This document shows positions 28,189-37,423 of a stretch of 64,000 nt of DNA, piece after piece. Positions within the stretch are counted from its first letter, which is position 1, and each line of letters begins with the position of its first letter. The translations under genes and the position numbers were made by a program. The notes beneath the pieces are model-generated. The model worked only from the letters and a program-made list of their open reading frames with translations, was not told the DNA's origin and searched no databases. Source of the DNA: JAFMDF01 sp965222705 (GTDB taxonomy: Bacteria > Bacteroidota > Bacteroidia > Chitinophagales > Saprospiraceae); contig CBDCUO010000023.1 in assembly GCA_965222705.1 (NCBI GenBank), positions 1 to 64,000 on the forward strand. The letters run 5' to 3'.

Positions 28189-29051
28189 CGTCGGTAGAGC
28201 AGAAGCGGCAGTTGATTGATAAGGAGGCCAAGTTATCGATCCGCCAGCAATGTGTATTACTATGTTTATGCCGGTCCAGCTATTACTTCAGGCCACAAGG
28301 GGAGAAAGAAGAAAACCTGGAAATGATGCGTTTGATGGACCAGTATATTTTGGAAGACCCTACATCGGGCGTACTGACGATGCAGGATATGCTGGAAGAA
28401 AAAGGGTATAAAGCATCTTATGAAAGGGTGCGTAGATTAATGCGTAAAGCCTGTATTCGCCCGATCTATCCCAGAAGGTTCCTTAGCGTGCTGAAAGAAA
28501 AAGAGTATGTTTACCCTTATCTTTTAAGGGGGCTTGAAATCAAACGTTCCAATCAGGTGTGGGAAATAGACATTACATACATCCCTATGGCCAACGGTTT
28601 TTTATACCTCACAGCGATCATAGATGTTTATAGTCGTTTTATTGTAGGATGGGGGATTTCAAATACACTGGATGCAGCAGCCAGTTTGAATGTTGTCAAA
28701 CAAGCAGTTGAACTGCATGGTGCACCTGAAATACTCAATAGTGACCAGGGCAGTCAGTTTACCTGCTTGGAGTATGTGGAATATCTTAAAGTAAGTGGTA
28801 TCAAAATCAGTATGGATGGTAAAGGCCGTGCTTTGGATAATATTTATATCGAACGGTTTTGGCGGTCCATAAAATACCGGCACATCTATTTGAACCCTGC
28901 ACGGAACGGACAGGAGTTATATGGGGGAATAGAAAAATGGATCGAACACTATCATAACAGAAAACATCAGGGAAACGGACGGGTCAAGCCTGTTGTAAAA
29001 TATTTGGAAAACATTAATACTTCAACTAACAACATAGCCGCAGTGGTTTAA
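28170..29051 (+). CDS. IS3 transposase OrfB (integrase core)
   Basis: 293 aa. The rve catalytic triad is in WEIDITYIPM (Asp), ILNSDQGSQFT (Asp) and ALDNIYIERFWRSIKY (Glu). It overlaps OrfA by 19 bases in the -1 frame, consistent with programmed frameshifting. It is intact. Confidence 0.95.
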   Translation: MGSYQVASVEQKRQLIDKEAKLSIRQQCVLLCLCRSSYYFRPQGEKEENLEMMRLMDQYILEDPTSGVLTMQDMLEEKGYKASYERVRRLMRKACIRPIYPRRFLSVLKEKEYVYPYLLRGLEIKRSNQVWEIDITYIPMANGFLYLTAIIDVYSRFIVGWGISNTLDAAASLNVVKQAVELHGAPEILNSDQGSQFTCLEYVEYLKVSGIKISMDGKGRALDNIYIERFWRSIKYRHIYLNPARNGQELYGGIEKWIEHYHNRKHQGNGRVKPVVKYLENINTSTNNIAAVV

Positions 29052-29421
29052 ATCTTTGAGGGTAGTATAAAATATGAAAGAACTCTAATCTCAATCATTG
29101 AGAATTATTTAAATATCAAGGGACAGGATACTTACGATTGGTATGAAAAGGGGCTTGACTATAAATTTGAATATAAAGGAAAAACATATTTTGTTCTTAT
29201 GAAATACCTCTCAAAAAGTAAAGTTGGACTTAAGAGTTTGCATCAGTTTATAGAAGGACTTCACGGAAAAAAAGGAGAAGCTTGGTTAATTCATAATAAT
29301 GGATTAACTACTATGGTAGAAAGGAAAATAGAGATGTTAAATACAAAGAATAACGAATTGCAAATTAAAGCCTTTTATATAAAGACCCCAGATGACTTAA
29401 AATCCAGTATAAAGAAAATGC

Positions 29422-29698
29422 TACACACAACATAGCATACCCGTCAATCACCAGCAAAAGCTGGCGACTGCGGGTATGCAGGACCGATGCGGTTGTCATC
29501 CTCCCTTCGGTCGTCCGACAACCGCATCGGTCAAGGGTCTGCGCTCCATTGCTGGTCACTCGTCCTCCCTTCGGTCAGACGAGCACCCATCAATGCGTCA
29601 ACGCAATGTTGGGACTTCGGTCGGAAAAATTTTTCGGCTTCGCCGAAATTTTCCCTCCCTCCGCCCAACACAGCGCAGACCCTTGACCGTTAGCATCA
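29422..29698 (+). repeat. attC-like site 5 with full mini-cassette
   Basis: The left core ACACAAC matches the cassette start GTTGTGT at 27210 although the cassette now carries an IS3. The stem GCATACCCG / CGGGTATGC differs from neighbouring stems on both arms. The mini-cassette is 29487-29689 (203 bp). The right core is GTTAGCATCA (29689-29698). The site overlaps the end of the disrupted gene. Confidence 0.9.
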
Positions 29699-29708
29699 AC
29701 TAAAAAAA

Positions 29709-30689
29709 ATGAATAGAAGTCAAATATCAGAATTAAAAAAATTGGTTGCTGATAGCAAAATCGATGAAGCTCTATCATCAATTACTGAAAAATATATTCA
29801 CTTTTTAGACAAAAAACAGCAAAATAGGTTAGTCATCCAAAGAAAAAGACATAATGAATTAAAATCTCAAATTATAAATGGATTAATTGATAATAAAGAA
29901 GCAATGCTAATTTCGAATCAAATCACATTTTCAGTTTTGGAAATAATTGATTCTATGAAATTGGAAATTGATAAAGAGGATAAAATTCCGATTGAATTTG
30001 AAAAAGATATCTATTTTGATTTTTATACTATAAAACATTCAGGCAACAAACGTTATTCGAATAGTGATTTCTTTATAGTGGAAGATACGACCTACAAGAA
30101 ATTTGTAGGATTCCATAATCAGAATCTTGAAATAGCAAGAAATGAATCTGATATGGGAGCTGACATTGTCTTTGATATAAAACAAGCCCTTTCAGAAGCA
30201 AGTCGTTACAATGATTATATAGTTTCAGGAATTGTTGAAATACTTAATTCTGAATATATTGATAATTTTTATATCGAAAGTGTAGTGGAAAATTTTGTAA
30301 GATTCGCAAAAGCCAAACAAATAGAATTGTTTTGTAGGACAACATTAAATTCCAATTATGAAGCAAGAATATTTGCTGAAGAAAAGTTAGCTTTATTCGA
30401 TTTCAGACGAGAGAAAAACTTACCCAATGTCTTATCAAGAAGACATATGTCAAACAATTATTCATTTGCTAAAGTATTAGTAAATTCACAGCATGGAGAA
30501 CTATATAACTTATTTTTCCCAACAGCAGATTATCAATTTGATTCTACTGACAAAAAAGATTTATACTATAGTTTTCTATTGTCACAAATTATATTTGAAA
30601 ATTTTAGATTAGATAAAACTCCAAGAATATGGAAATATGATGATATTTGGAATGTAAGGACTCAAAAAGATAAAAAGTATATAATTTAA
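29709..30689 (+). CDS. Protein with N-terminal EAD-like domain and uncharacterised C-terminal domain
   Basis: 326 aa. Residues 1-82 (VADSKIDEALSSI...RQ-rich helix...LISNQITFSVLEIIDSM) have the pattern I associate with effector-associated domain 11: a K/D-x-x-x-A-L helix, a charged middle helix, then I-x-F-S-V-L-E-I-I-D. The same pattern ends the Hsp70-like protein at 21618. Residues 95-326 (YFDFYTIKHSGNKRYSNSDFF and onward) are unfamiliar. EADs usually link effectors to STAND or protease partners by homotypic contacts, and that role is inferred. It starts ten bases after the cassette boundary. Confidence 0.6.
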   Translation: MNRSQISELKKLVADSKIDEALSSITEKYIHFLDKKQQNRLVIQRKRHNELKSQIINGLIDNKEAMLISNQITFSVLEIIDSMKLEIDKEDKIPIEFEKDIYFDFYTIKHSGNKRYSNSDFFIVEDTTYKKFVGFHNQNLEIARNESDMGADIVFDIKQALSEASRYNDYIVSGIVEILNSEYIDNFYIESVVENFVRFAKAKQIELFCRTTLNSNYEARIFAEEKLALFDFRREKNLPNVLSRRHMSNNYSFAKVLVNSQHGELYNLFFPTADYQFDSTDKKDLYYSFLLSQIIFENFRLDKTPRIWKYDDIWNVRTQKDKKYII

Positions 30690-30712
30690 GAACCTTTTAG
30701 ATATGAATTTAA

Positions 30713-31982
30713 ACTCGTGAACAATAAGAAAAAAATATAATAAAAAGTTCTATAAAAAAATAACGGACTCGAAAAGCAATTTTATTGCTTTATTGAAAAA
30801 TGGTAACAATAAAAACGAGTCCGCTGCTTGCAAAGATAGCGCAAGTCAGCGCTATTATTGAGCATTTAAAGGATGGAAAAATATATACTATCCTTGTATT
30901 GGCATGTTGTATTCTACGCTGCCGCAGTTGTTGTTTGAATCATTGTAAAGTCGAACATGAATGTGTAAGTGGTGAAAAAGCCAAATTAACTACTGTTTAT
31001 GGTAGATTTAAGCGAGTCTTCCAAACAGGAAAAGGAGCTAAAGTCCACAAAACGGTATTTGTACTAATTCTCCATTTGGTTTACCCTTTTATCAGTCCTT
31101 ATTTAATAGTTGATAGAACTGAATTTACAATAGGTTAATCTTTTAGTATTCGGTGTAGTATGCAAAGGCGTACTAATTCCTTTGGTCTGGCAAGATTTGG
31201 GAGAACGTAAATCTTCCTCTCAAAAAGAACGCCTGATACTGTTGGATAAACTGTTAGCATGGTGGAAAGCAAGCGGTTTACCTAGACCAACTTTATCTCT
31301 TTTAGGGGATAGAGAGTTTATAGGTCAAACGTGGTTAATGGCACTTCAAAGAAGAGACCTAACCTTTGTCATTCGCCTAAAAACCAACCTGAGATTCAAG
31401 GTTTGGTATAAAGGCGATTTGAAGGATAGAACCATTAGATTGAAAGTCCTAGAGAAATATATGCACAAAAAAGGACTGAATCATATGGAAATCGTGATTT
31501 TAGATGAGTTAATTCTAAATTTCGTGGTCATTCCAAATGATGATACTAATGCCAAAGAACCTTTTATTTACTTGATTACTAATTTGGATAACCTTTCAAT
31601 CGTTGCAACACTTTATAGAAAGCGTTGGCAAATTGAATGTTGTTTCAAACATCTCAAATCAAATGGATTTGATTTAGAAAAAACAGCCCTAGAAGGGGCA
31701 CACAAACAAGAAATCTTGTTTTCCATTCTTGCTTTAACCTATGTTTTGGCAATAATGGAAGGAATTCTTAATGATTACGACAATACAGTAAAACAAAGAA
31801 CTTTTTCGAATGGCAAAACTTACAAAGAAAAATCGCTATTCGTTTTTGGTTTTGAAATACTAAAACCAAAGGTGGACAATATGAAATTGCTACTGAGGCA
31901 TCTTAAACAACTTTTGATTTTTTGCCTAAAACAATTTAAATATCCACATTTTTATTATACTTGATTTTTATTGTTCACGAGT
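30713..31982 (+). mobile_element. IS4-family insertion sequence
   Basis: 1270 bp, bounded by perfect 15-bp inverted repeats ACTCGTGAACAATAA / TTATTGTTCACGAGT. ATATGAATT occurs near both outer edges (30702-30710 and 31985-31993), but an exact target duplication could not be fixed. It inserted between the EAD gene stop and attC-like site 6 and so did not disrupt a gene. Confidence 0.88.
30800..31964 (+). pseudogene. IS4-family transposase, frameshifted
   Basis: The first 112 codons (30800-31138) contain the N-terminal region and the first Asp (YLIVDRTEFTIG). The frame then breaks, and the remainder (NLLVFGVVCKGVLIPLVW...LLGDREFIGQTW...RKRWQIECCFKHLKSNGFDLE) continues in another frame to 31964, with the second Asp in GDREF and the Glu in WQIECCF. 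A one-base change near 31134 explains the break, so the element is probably inactive. Confidence 0.85.
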
Positions 31983-32033
31983 AAAATATGAATTGATGAA
32001 AAGAAAAGAAAAATTATAATGAAGAAATAAAGC

Positions 32034-32310
32034 TGATGCTAACAAAGCATACCTGCCCATAGCCAGCAAAAGCTGGCTACGTCAGGTATGCGAGCCGATG
32101 CGGTTGTCATCCTCCCTTCGGTCGTCCGACAACCGCATCGGTCAAGGGTCTGCGCTCCATTGCTGGTCACTCGTCCTCCCTTCGGTCAGACGAGCACCCA
32201 TCAATGCGTCAACGCAATGTTGGGACTACGGTCGGAAAAATTTTGTCGGCTTCGCCGAAATTTTCCCTCCCTCCGCCCAACACAGCGCAGACCCTTGACC
32301 GTTAGGCCCC
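32034..32310 (+). repeat. attC-like site 6 with full mini-cassette
   Basis: The left core TGATGCTAAC is a perfect ten-base match to the cassette start GTTAGCATCA at 29689. The stem is GCATACCTG / CAGGTATGC with the inner pair TAGCCAGC-AAAA-GCTGGCTA. The mini-cassette is 32098-32301 (204 bp, one T inserted). The right core is GTTAGGCCC (32301-32309). Confidence 0.92.
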
Positions 32311-32340
32311 ACTAAAAAAGAAAAAAACAACTACCCTCCG

Positions 32341-32481
32341 ATGAAAGAATCGGAATCCAAATTGAATACCACTACCCCACTAAAAAAAATCATCTTTTCG
32401 ATTTCGGGGAATGGAGTTAAAATAAGAACAATAAATCATCCTCTAAATCAAAATCAAATTTTAAGAGAACAAGCAAAGTGA
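32341..32481 (+). CDS. Small protein of unknown function (46 aa)
   Basis: The ATG at 32341 opens a 46-residue frame (KESESKLNTTTPLKKIIF...). Its stop TGA overlaps the GTG start of the next frame (GTGA). The overlap suggests a coupled pair. No domain is recognised. Confidence 0.45.
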   Translation: MKESESKLNTTTPLKKIIFSISGNGVKIRTINHPLNQNQILREQAK

Positions 32482-32810
32482 AAAAAATTAAGAAGATGAT
32501 TCAGATAAGCCGACAGGAAATCGTTGACAAATTAAAATTGCAAGAAGTCAAAAATTACAATGGACACAACCATCTGGTCAAAGACGCAATGAATGGGAAT
32601 GGCGACCAAGCAATGGCGTTTTTAGTCAAAAAAGGGGAGATAAATTTTACGGATAAGGAGATAAAAACGGAATTAGATTTTATGGTGGAAAACAATTTGC
32701 TGACAATCGGACAATGGGAAAATATGCTTTCATTGCTTGATAATGCAAAGAACGGCAAAGAAAGGGTGACAAATTTTTTACGTCGGAAGCGGCGGATAAA
32801 AATTAGATGA
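32478..32810 (+). CDS. Small basic protein of unknown function
   Basis: 110 aa from GTG at 32478 (or 104 from ATG at 32496, QISRQEIVDKLKLQ). It is rich in Lys and Asn with a helical core (HNHLVKDAMNGNGDQAMAFLVKKGEINFTDKEIKTELDFMV) and a very basic tail (FLRRKRRIKIR). It could be a nucleic-acid-binding or toxin/antitoxin-like protein, but nothing specific is recognised. It occupies cassette 32302-33112 with the preceding small gene. Bases 32811-33047 contain no gene. Confidence 0.55.
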   Translation: MKKIKKMIQISRQEIVDKLKLQEVKNYNGHNHLVKDAMNGNGDQAMAFLVKKGEINFTDKEIKTELDFMVENNLLTIGQWENMLSLLDNAKNGKERVTNFLRRKRRIKIR

Positions 32811-33047
32811 TACAGAAAATAGGAAAAGTGATTTAAGCCCAAAGGGCAAGAATTTATCAATCGGCAAATAAATCAGCGAAAAAAACAAATTGAAATTTTG
32901 GCTGATAAGTTTGTAAATTTGGTTGACAATCGACGACAAATAAAAAAGTGCTTCGATTGGAGTTCGGTGGATAAAAAGAAAAAACCGTTCTCATGCCTAC
33001 GGCAGATAAATTCGTTTCGAGCAAATTGAAATAAAAAAAGAAAGCGA

Positions 33048-33323
33048 GGGCATAACAATGCATACAACGGTCATGCCCAGCAAAAGCTGGTCACGCAGTG
33101 TATGCGAGACCGATGCGGTTGTCATCCTCCCTTCGGTCGTCCGACAACCGCATCGGTCAAGGGTCTGCGCTCTATTGCTGGTCACTCGTCCTCCCTTCGG
33201 TCAGACGAGCACCCATCAATGCGTCAACGCAATGTTGGGACTACGGTCGGAAAAATTTTTCGGCTTCGCCGAAATTTCCCCTCCCTCCGCCCAACACAGC
33301 GCAGACCCTTGACCGTTACCTTC
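33048..33323 (+). repeat. attC-like site 7 with full mini-cassette
   Basis: The left core GGGCATAAC pairs with the cassette start GTTAGGCCC at 32301 with one mismatch. The stem is GCATACA / TGTATGC. The mini-cassette is 33113-33315 (203 bp). The right core is GTTACCTTC (33315-33323). Confidence 0.9.
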
Positions 33324-33334
33324 AAGCAAAAAAA

Positions 33335-33802
33335 ATGAAACTAATCCAAACAACAGCCACATCAAGAAAAGTAGGATTTGTCGAATATGATATTTCAAAG
33401 AATTGGATAAATGGCTTTCCGACAGAGAATTGGTGCTTGATAATAATAGCAGATGACAAACAAACGAATTACTTCAATGAAATAATAAAAAAATCAATTG
33501 ACAGGGATGTAGGATATATTTGTGCAATCGGCAAACAACATGACCTCATTCATAATTTGGCTGATGAAGAAATAGTATTTAGAGATGTGGATATCGAGAA
33601 TCACTATCTCCCAAAGCACACCATTATGACCGTTGGAGATGAAGATTTTGAAGAGGGAATATGGTTTGGATTATATTGTACATTTAATGACGGGACAGAA
33701 ATCAAAGAGATTGTAATTCTTGATTTAACCAAATCAGCTTTTGAACCAACGACTGAATTAATAAAGAGGTTTGAAAATGGATATTTACCGCCAGAAGATT
33801 AA
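33335..33802 (+). CDS. Conserved-looking small cytosolic protein of unknown function
   Basis: 155 aa from the ATG at 33335; longer frames upstream run through the repeat and are not real. It has alternating strands and helices (GFVEYDISKNWINGF, WCLIIIADDKQTNYFNEII, EEGIWFGLYCTFNDGTEIKEIVILDL). I do not recognise the family. It is the only gene of its cassette. Confidence 0.7.
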   Translation: MKLIQTTATSRKVGFVEYDISKNWINGFPTENWCLIIIADDKQTNYFNEIIKKSIDRDVGYICAIGKQHDLIHNLADEEIVFRDVDIENHYLPKHTIMTVGDEDFEEGIWFGLYCTFNDGTEIKEIVILDLTKSAFEPTTELIKRFENGYLPPED

Positions 33803-33818
33803 ATAAAAAAAGAAGCCA

Positions 33819-34120
33819 GAAGGTAACAATGTGGATGATGATCATAGCTGGCAGTTTAGCCGACACACAAATCAAACCCGCCGCCAGCTACGCCACATCC
33901 ACTGGACGATGCGGTTGTCATCCTCCCTTCGGTCGTCCGACAACCGCATCGGTCAAGGGTCTGCGCTCCATTGATGGTCACTCGTCCTCCCTTCGGTCAG
34001 ACGAGCACCCATCAATGCGTCAACGCAATGTTGGGACTACGGTCGGAAAATTTTTTCGGCTTCGCCGAAATTTCCCCTCCCTCCGCCCAACACAGCGCAG
34101 ACCCTTGACCGTTGTGTGCC
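33819..34120 (+). repeat. attC-like site 8 with full mini-cassette
   Basis: The left core GAAGGTAAC is a perfect match to the cassette start GTTACCTTC at 33315. The stem is longer than elsewhere: GTGGATG / CATCCAC outside, ATAGCTGGC / GCCAGCTA inside. The mini-cassette is 33909-34111 (203 bp). The right core is GTTGTGTGCC (34111-34120). Confidence 0.92.
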
Positions 34121-34130
34121 ATTAAGAAAA

Positions 34131-35003
34131 ATGAAAAAAATCAAACACATAAAATTCCAAAACAAAAAAAGACCAAAATTCGATTTCGACTTGTTGAAAT
34201 TGGAGGAATTACTTGATAGAGAGGTGAATCATGACATTACCCAACCTCATAAAATAGAATTCTTTCACATTCTCATTATTACAGAAGGGCAGGGTTATCA
34301 CACGATTGATTTTACGGATTACAAATACCAAAAAGGAACTTTGCTCACAATTCGAAGAGACCAAATCCACAATTTTTTTAGAAGTCCTAATGTAAAGGGA
34401 TACTTACTCTTATTTACAGAAGACTTTTTGGCAAGTCAGTATGGAAAAGTAGAAGTTTTAAGAGCATTCCATTTATTCAATGAAATGCTGATTTCACCTG
34501 TTGTAAGTCTTGAGAATGAGGATTTTAAAGATATTATGCAATTGGTCAAAAGTATCGAAGCTGAATACAACCGAGATGAAGATGAGTTTTCGTTAAGTAT
34601 AATCCGAAGTGTTTTACACCTTCTTATCGTTAAGGTTTTCAGAATTAAAACCAAGGATAATGAACAACTGAAGAAACGAAAATATTTTGATGAGTTTTTA
34701 CAATTTCAAAAGTTAATTGAGGAAAATTGTTTCAAAACAAGAAAAGCCCTTGATTACGCCAAGATGATGAATTGCACTACCAAAACATTAAATAATATAT
34801 GTAAAGCCACCTTGAATAAATCCGCAAAAACAATCATTGATGATATTGCGATTACCCAAATCAAAAGGTTATTAATCAACACAAAACTTCCTATCTCTGA
34901 AATTGCCTATACCGCTGGTTTTGATGAACCAACTAATATGTACCGATATTTTAGAAAATATACCAATCACTCTCCTGAAGCCTTTCGGCAAGCACATATT
35001 TAA
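34131..35003 (+). CDS. AraC-family transcriptional regulator
   Basis: 290 aa from the ATG at 34131. The cupin-like ligand domain (EFFHILIITEGQGYHTIDF, about 45) is followed by two C-terminal helix-turn-helix motifs (KTRKALDYAKMMNCTTKTLNNIC and ISEIAYTAGFDEPTNMYRYFRKYTNHSP). It is the first gene of a four-gene cassette and probably controls the oxygenase and SnoaL-like genes that follow in the same direction. Confidence 0.92.
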   Translation: MKKIKHIKFQNKKRPKFDFDLLKLEELLDREVNHDITQPHKIEFFHILIITEGQGYHTIDFTDYKYQKGTLLTIRRDQIHNFFRSPNVKGYLLLFTEDFLASQYGKVEVLRAFHLFNEMLISPVVSLENEDFKDIMQLVKSIEAEYNRDEDEFSLSIIRSVLHLLIVKVFRIKTKDNEQLKKRKYFDEFLQFQKLIEENCFKTRKALDYAKMMNCTTKTLNNICKATLNKSAKTIIDDIAITQIKRLLINTKLPISEIAYTAGFDEPTNMYRYFRKYTNHSPEAFRQAHI

Positions 35004-35095
35004 CAACTTTCCTCTTTTGATAGTCTAAAGTCACTTTTTCACCTTCTGCTAAATCTGCCTTATAAGTATTTTTGTAATCGAAAAAATGAATGTTG

Positions 35096-35986
35096 ATGAA
35101 AAGAAAAACATTTATAAAATTAGCTACCATTGGCAGTATTTCAACTTTAGTAGGCATGAACAAATTAAGGAACTTACAAGAATATGCGGATAATCTTCCG
35201 AATACAGACAGAATGTCTGTTTTATTTTTAGGACATGGCAGTCCGATGAATGCGATTGAGGAAAATGAATTTGTAAAAGGGTTTAGAGCAATTGCTACAT
35301 CACTACCCGTTCCCAAAGCAATTGTATGTGTCTCGGCGCATTGGTTCACTAAGGGAACGAAGGTGACGGCTATGGAAATGCCAAGAACTATTCACGATTT
35401 TGGAGGGTTTCCGCAAGCCTTATATGAAGTTAGCTATCCTGCTAAAGGAGACCCTCAACTTGCTAATCTGATAAAAGAAAATTTAGCACCAAATGAGGTT
35501 GAATTAGATGATAAATGGGGGCTTGACCACGGAGCATGGTCAGTTATTAAGCATTTATACCCTAACGCAAATATTCCCGTCATCCAGTTGAGTATTGATT
35601 ATACCAAACCTCCAGAGTACCATTATGAACTGGCAAAAAAACTCAACAGCCTTAGAAACAAAGGCATCCTCATCATAGGAAGCGGCAATATAGTTCACAA
35701 TCTACGGATGATGGATTTTAGAAATATCAACAAAGATGATTACGGATTTGATTGGGCATTAGAGGCACGTCAAAATATTAATACCCTGCTAAAGAAAGGT
35801 GATTATAAACCTTTATTGGAATACGAAAAAAGCGGAAAGGCGATACAATTGGCTATTCCGACACCCGAACATTTTCTTCCCCTTATTTATACATTGGGAC
35901 TCCAACATAAAGAAGATGAGATGGATTTGTTTAATGATAAAATGGTAGCAGGGAGTATTAGTATGACTTCATTGAAGTTATCCTAA
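35096..35986 (+). CDS. ygiD: 4,5-DOPA-type extradiol dioxygenase (LigB superfamily)
   Basis: 296 aa from ATG 35096 (another ATG is at 35090). The metal-binding and catalytic pattern of the family is present: VLFLGHGSPM near 40, CVSAHWFT near 80, IHDFGGFP near 100, DHGAWSVIKHLYP near 145 and IIGSGNIVHNLR near 200, with late H-F in TPEHFLPL. The N-terminal 28 residues are hydrophobic (TFIKLATIGSISTLVG) and may direct export, unlike E. coli YgiD. It opens catechol rings, and its physiological substrate here is unknown. Confidence 0.88.
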   Translation: MKRKTFIKLATIGSISTLVGMNKLRNLQEYADNLPNTDRMSVLFLGHGSPMNAIEENEFVKGFRAIATSLPVPKAIVCVSAHWFTKGTKVTAMEMPRTIHDFGGFPQALYEVSYPAKGDPQLANLIKENLAPNEVELDDKWGLDHGAWSVIKHLYPNANIPVIQLSIDYTKPPEYHYELAKKLNSLRNKGILIIGSGNIVHNLRMMDFRNINKDDYGFDWALEARQNINTLLKKGDYKPLLEYEKSGKAIQLAIPTPEHFLPLIYTLGLQHKEDEMDLFNDKMVAGSISMTSLKLS

Positions 35987-36096
35987 AGCCACCAAATATA
36001 ACTTTCCTATTTTGACAGTCTAAAGGCATTTTTTAACCTGTTTAAAGCAGAAAACCCCAGATAAATTTGCATCAGATTTTAACTAAAAAATAAACA

Positions 36097-36963
36097 ATGA
36101 AATCAGCAAATTTTATCATGGTGTTGCTACTCGGATTACTTTTTAGTAATTGCAGTACAACGACTAAAAATTCAAATTCAAAAAAAATAACAAAAATGGA
36201 ATTAACAAACAAGGAAAAGGCAGTTGCCTTATTGAACAGTTTTAACACAGGAGACCAAACCCCTGTTTCTTACATCAATGCCGATAAATACATTCAGCAC
36301 AATTTAGCAGTTGGCGATGGATTAGCAGGTTTCGGAGAAGTAGTAAAAAACGCTCCACCTCAAGGATTTAAGGCAGAAGTTATCAGAGCCTTCCAAGATG
36401 GGGATTATGTTTTTACCCACACCAAGTATGATTTTTTCGGCCCCAAAGCTGGCTTTGATGTATTTCGATTTGAAGATGGAAAAATTGTAGAGCATTGGGA
36501 TAACTTAACGGAGATAACTCCTCCGAACCAAAGTGGAAGAACGCAGTTTGATGGAGCGACGGATATTACAGATAAAGAGAAAACGGCTGCCAATAAAGGG
36601 ATTGTAGAAGGATTTGTCAATGATGTATTAATGAATGGAAAAGTTGATAAACTGACAGATTACATCAACCCAAATAAATATTTACAGCACAACTCTGCCA
36701 TTGCTGACGGATTGGACGGCTTAGGAGCTGCATTAAAGCACTTCGCCGAAAATGGATTAGTGTTAGAGTATGACAAAGTATATAAAGTATTAGGAGAGGG
36801 TAATTTTGTATTGACAATAAGTGAAGGAAAATTTGGCAAGGGAGAGCATGTGGCTTATTACGATTTGTTCCGAATAGAAGAAGGATTAATTGTAGAGCAT
36901 TGGGATATTATTCAGCCTATTCCTCCGAAATCAGAATGGAAAAACAATAACGGCAAATTTTAG
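36097..36963 (+). CDS. Lipoprotein with two tandem SnoaL-like domains
   Basis: 288 aa. A lipoprotein signal ends in LLFSNC-S. The two halves (about 35-155 and 160-285) are duplicated: each has YIN-x-x-K-Y-x-Q-H-N, a D-G-L-x-G segment and FR-x-E-x-G-x-IVEHWD. The fold is the cone-shaped SnoaL/NTF2 type, which includes small-molecule isomerases and hydrolases. It lies four bases before the next gene and is clearly in its operon. Confidence 0.88.
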   Translation: MKSANFIMVLLLGLLFSNCSTTTKNSNSKKITKMELTNKEKAVALLNSFNTGDQTPVSYINADKYIQHNLAVGDGLAGFGEVVKNAPPQGFKAEVIRAFQDGDYVFTHTKYDFFGPKAGFDVFRFEDGKIVEHWDNLTEITPPNQSGRTQFDGATDITDKEKTAANKGIVEGFVNDVLMNGKVDKLTDYINPNKYLQHNSAIADGLDGLGAALKHFAENGLVLEYDKVYKVLGEGNFVLTISEGKFGKGEHVAYYDLFRIEEGLIVEHWDIIQPIPPKSEWKNNNGKF

Positions 36964-36967
36964 AAAA

Positions 36968-37336
36968 ATGAAGAAGTTACTAATCATTTTAATCCTATTC
37001 ACAGGATTAGTAAGCTGTTCAACAAGTAAAGAAATTATGAAACCTTACGTCATTGAAGTTGTGACTTTTAAATACAAAAATACTGTTCAGGCAGATGATT
37101 TTTGGGCAGAAGATGCCAAAATAGAAGCGGATTATACAAGTAAGCAAGCTGGTTTTATAAGCCGAGAAAGTGGTTATTCAGAAAATGACAATGAGGTGTT
37201 AGTGATTGTCAGGTGGAAATCAATGGCGGAGGCAGATGCCTCCATGAAAAAGTTTATGAATGATGCATCGGTTCAAGATTTTGCCAATATGATTGATGCT
37301 CCTACCATGAAAATGGTGAGGTATGAGGTCAGATAA
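36968..37336 (+). CDS. Lipoprotein of the antibiotic biosynthesis monooxygenase (ABM-like) type
   Basis: 122 aa. The lipobox is LVSC-S. The mature part (KPYVIEVVTFKYKNTVQADDFWAEDA...GFISRESGYSENDNEVLVIVRWKSMAEADASMKKFM) has the ferredoxin-like dimeric alpha-beta barrel pattern of ABM proteins. With the dioxygenase and SnoaL-like protein it suggests handling of an aromatic or redox-active small molecule in the cell envelope. Confidence 0.78.
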   Translation: MKKLLIILILFTGLVSCSTSKEIMKPYVIEVVTFKYKNTVQADDFWAEDAKIEADYTSKQAGFISRESGYSENDNEVLVIVRWKSMAEADASMKKFMNDASVQDFANMIDAPTMKMVRYEVR

Positions 37337-37360
37337 ATGCTTCTAAAATTTTTATCTTTG

Positions 37361-37397
37361 ACAGACTGTTCTAATTGTAGAGCAGTCTGTTTTGCAT
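37361..37397 (+). terminator. Rho-independent terminator after the four-gene cassette operon
   Basis: ACAGACTG (37361-37368) pairs with CAGTCTGT (37383-37390), followed by TTTGCATTT. It lies 25 bases past the last stop, just before attC-like site 9. Confidence 0.7.
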
Positions 37398-37423
37398 TTG
37401 AAAATGAACTGAAGAAGAAAAAC

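Larger units (their letters stand above)
27837..29064 (+). mobile_element. IS3-family insertion sequence
   Basis: About 1.23 kb with two overlapping reading frames in the IS3 arrangement. The probable ends are TACCATAAGAAAATT at the left and AATCTTTGAGGGTA at the right, which are imperfect inverted repeats. The exact target duplication is not clear; AAATAT occurs on both sides. Confidence 0.85.
27241..29435 (+). pseudogene. Membrane protein with nuclease-like C-terminal domain, interrupted by an IS3 element
   Basis: The first part (27241-27836) encodes two transmembrane helices (about 14-30 and 144-162) around a helical extracytoplasmic section. After the IS the frame resumes at about 29070 as ERTLISIIENYLNIKG, and continues with FEYKGKTYFVLMKYLSKSKVG and GEAWLIHNNGLTTMVERKIEML to a stop at 29435. 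The second part resembles the restriction-type nuclease-like domains often found at the end of defence proteins, but the catalytic triad is not certain. Removing the IS joins W-K-Y to E-R-T. The gene is inactive in this strain. Confidence 0.65.
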
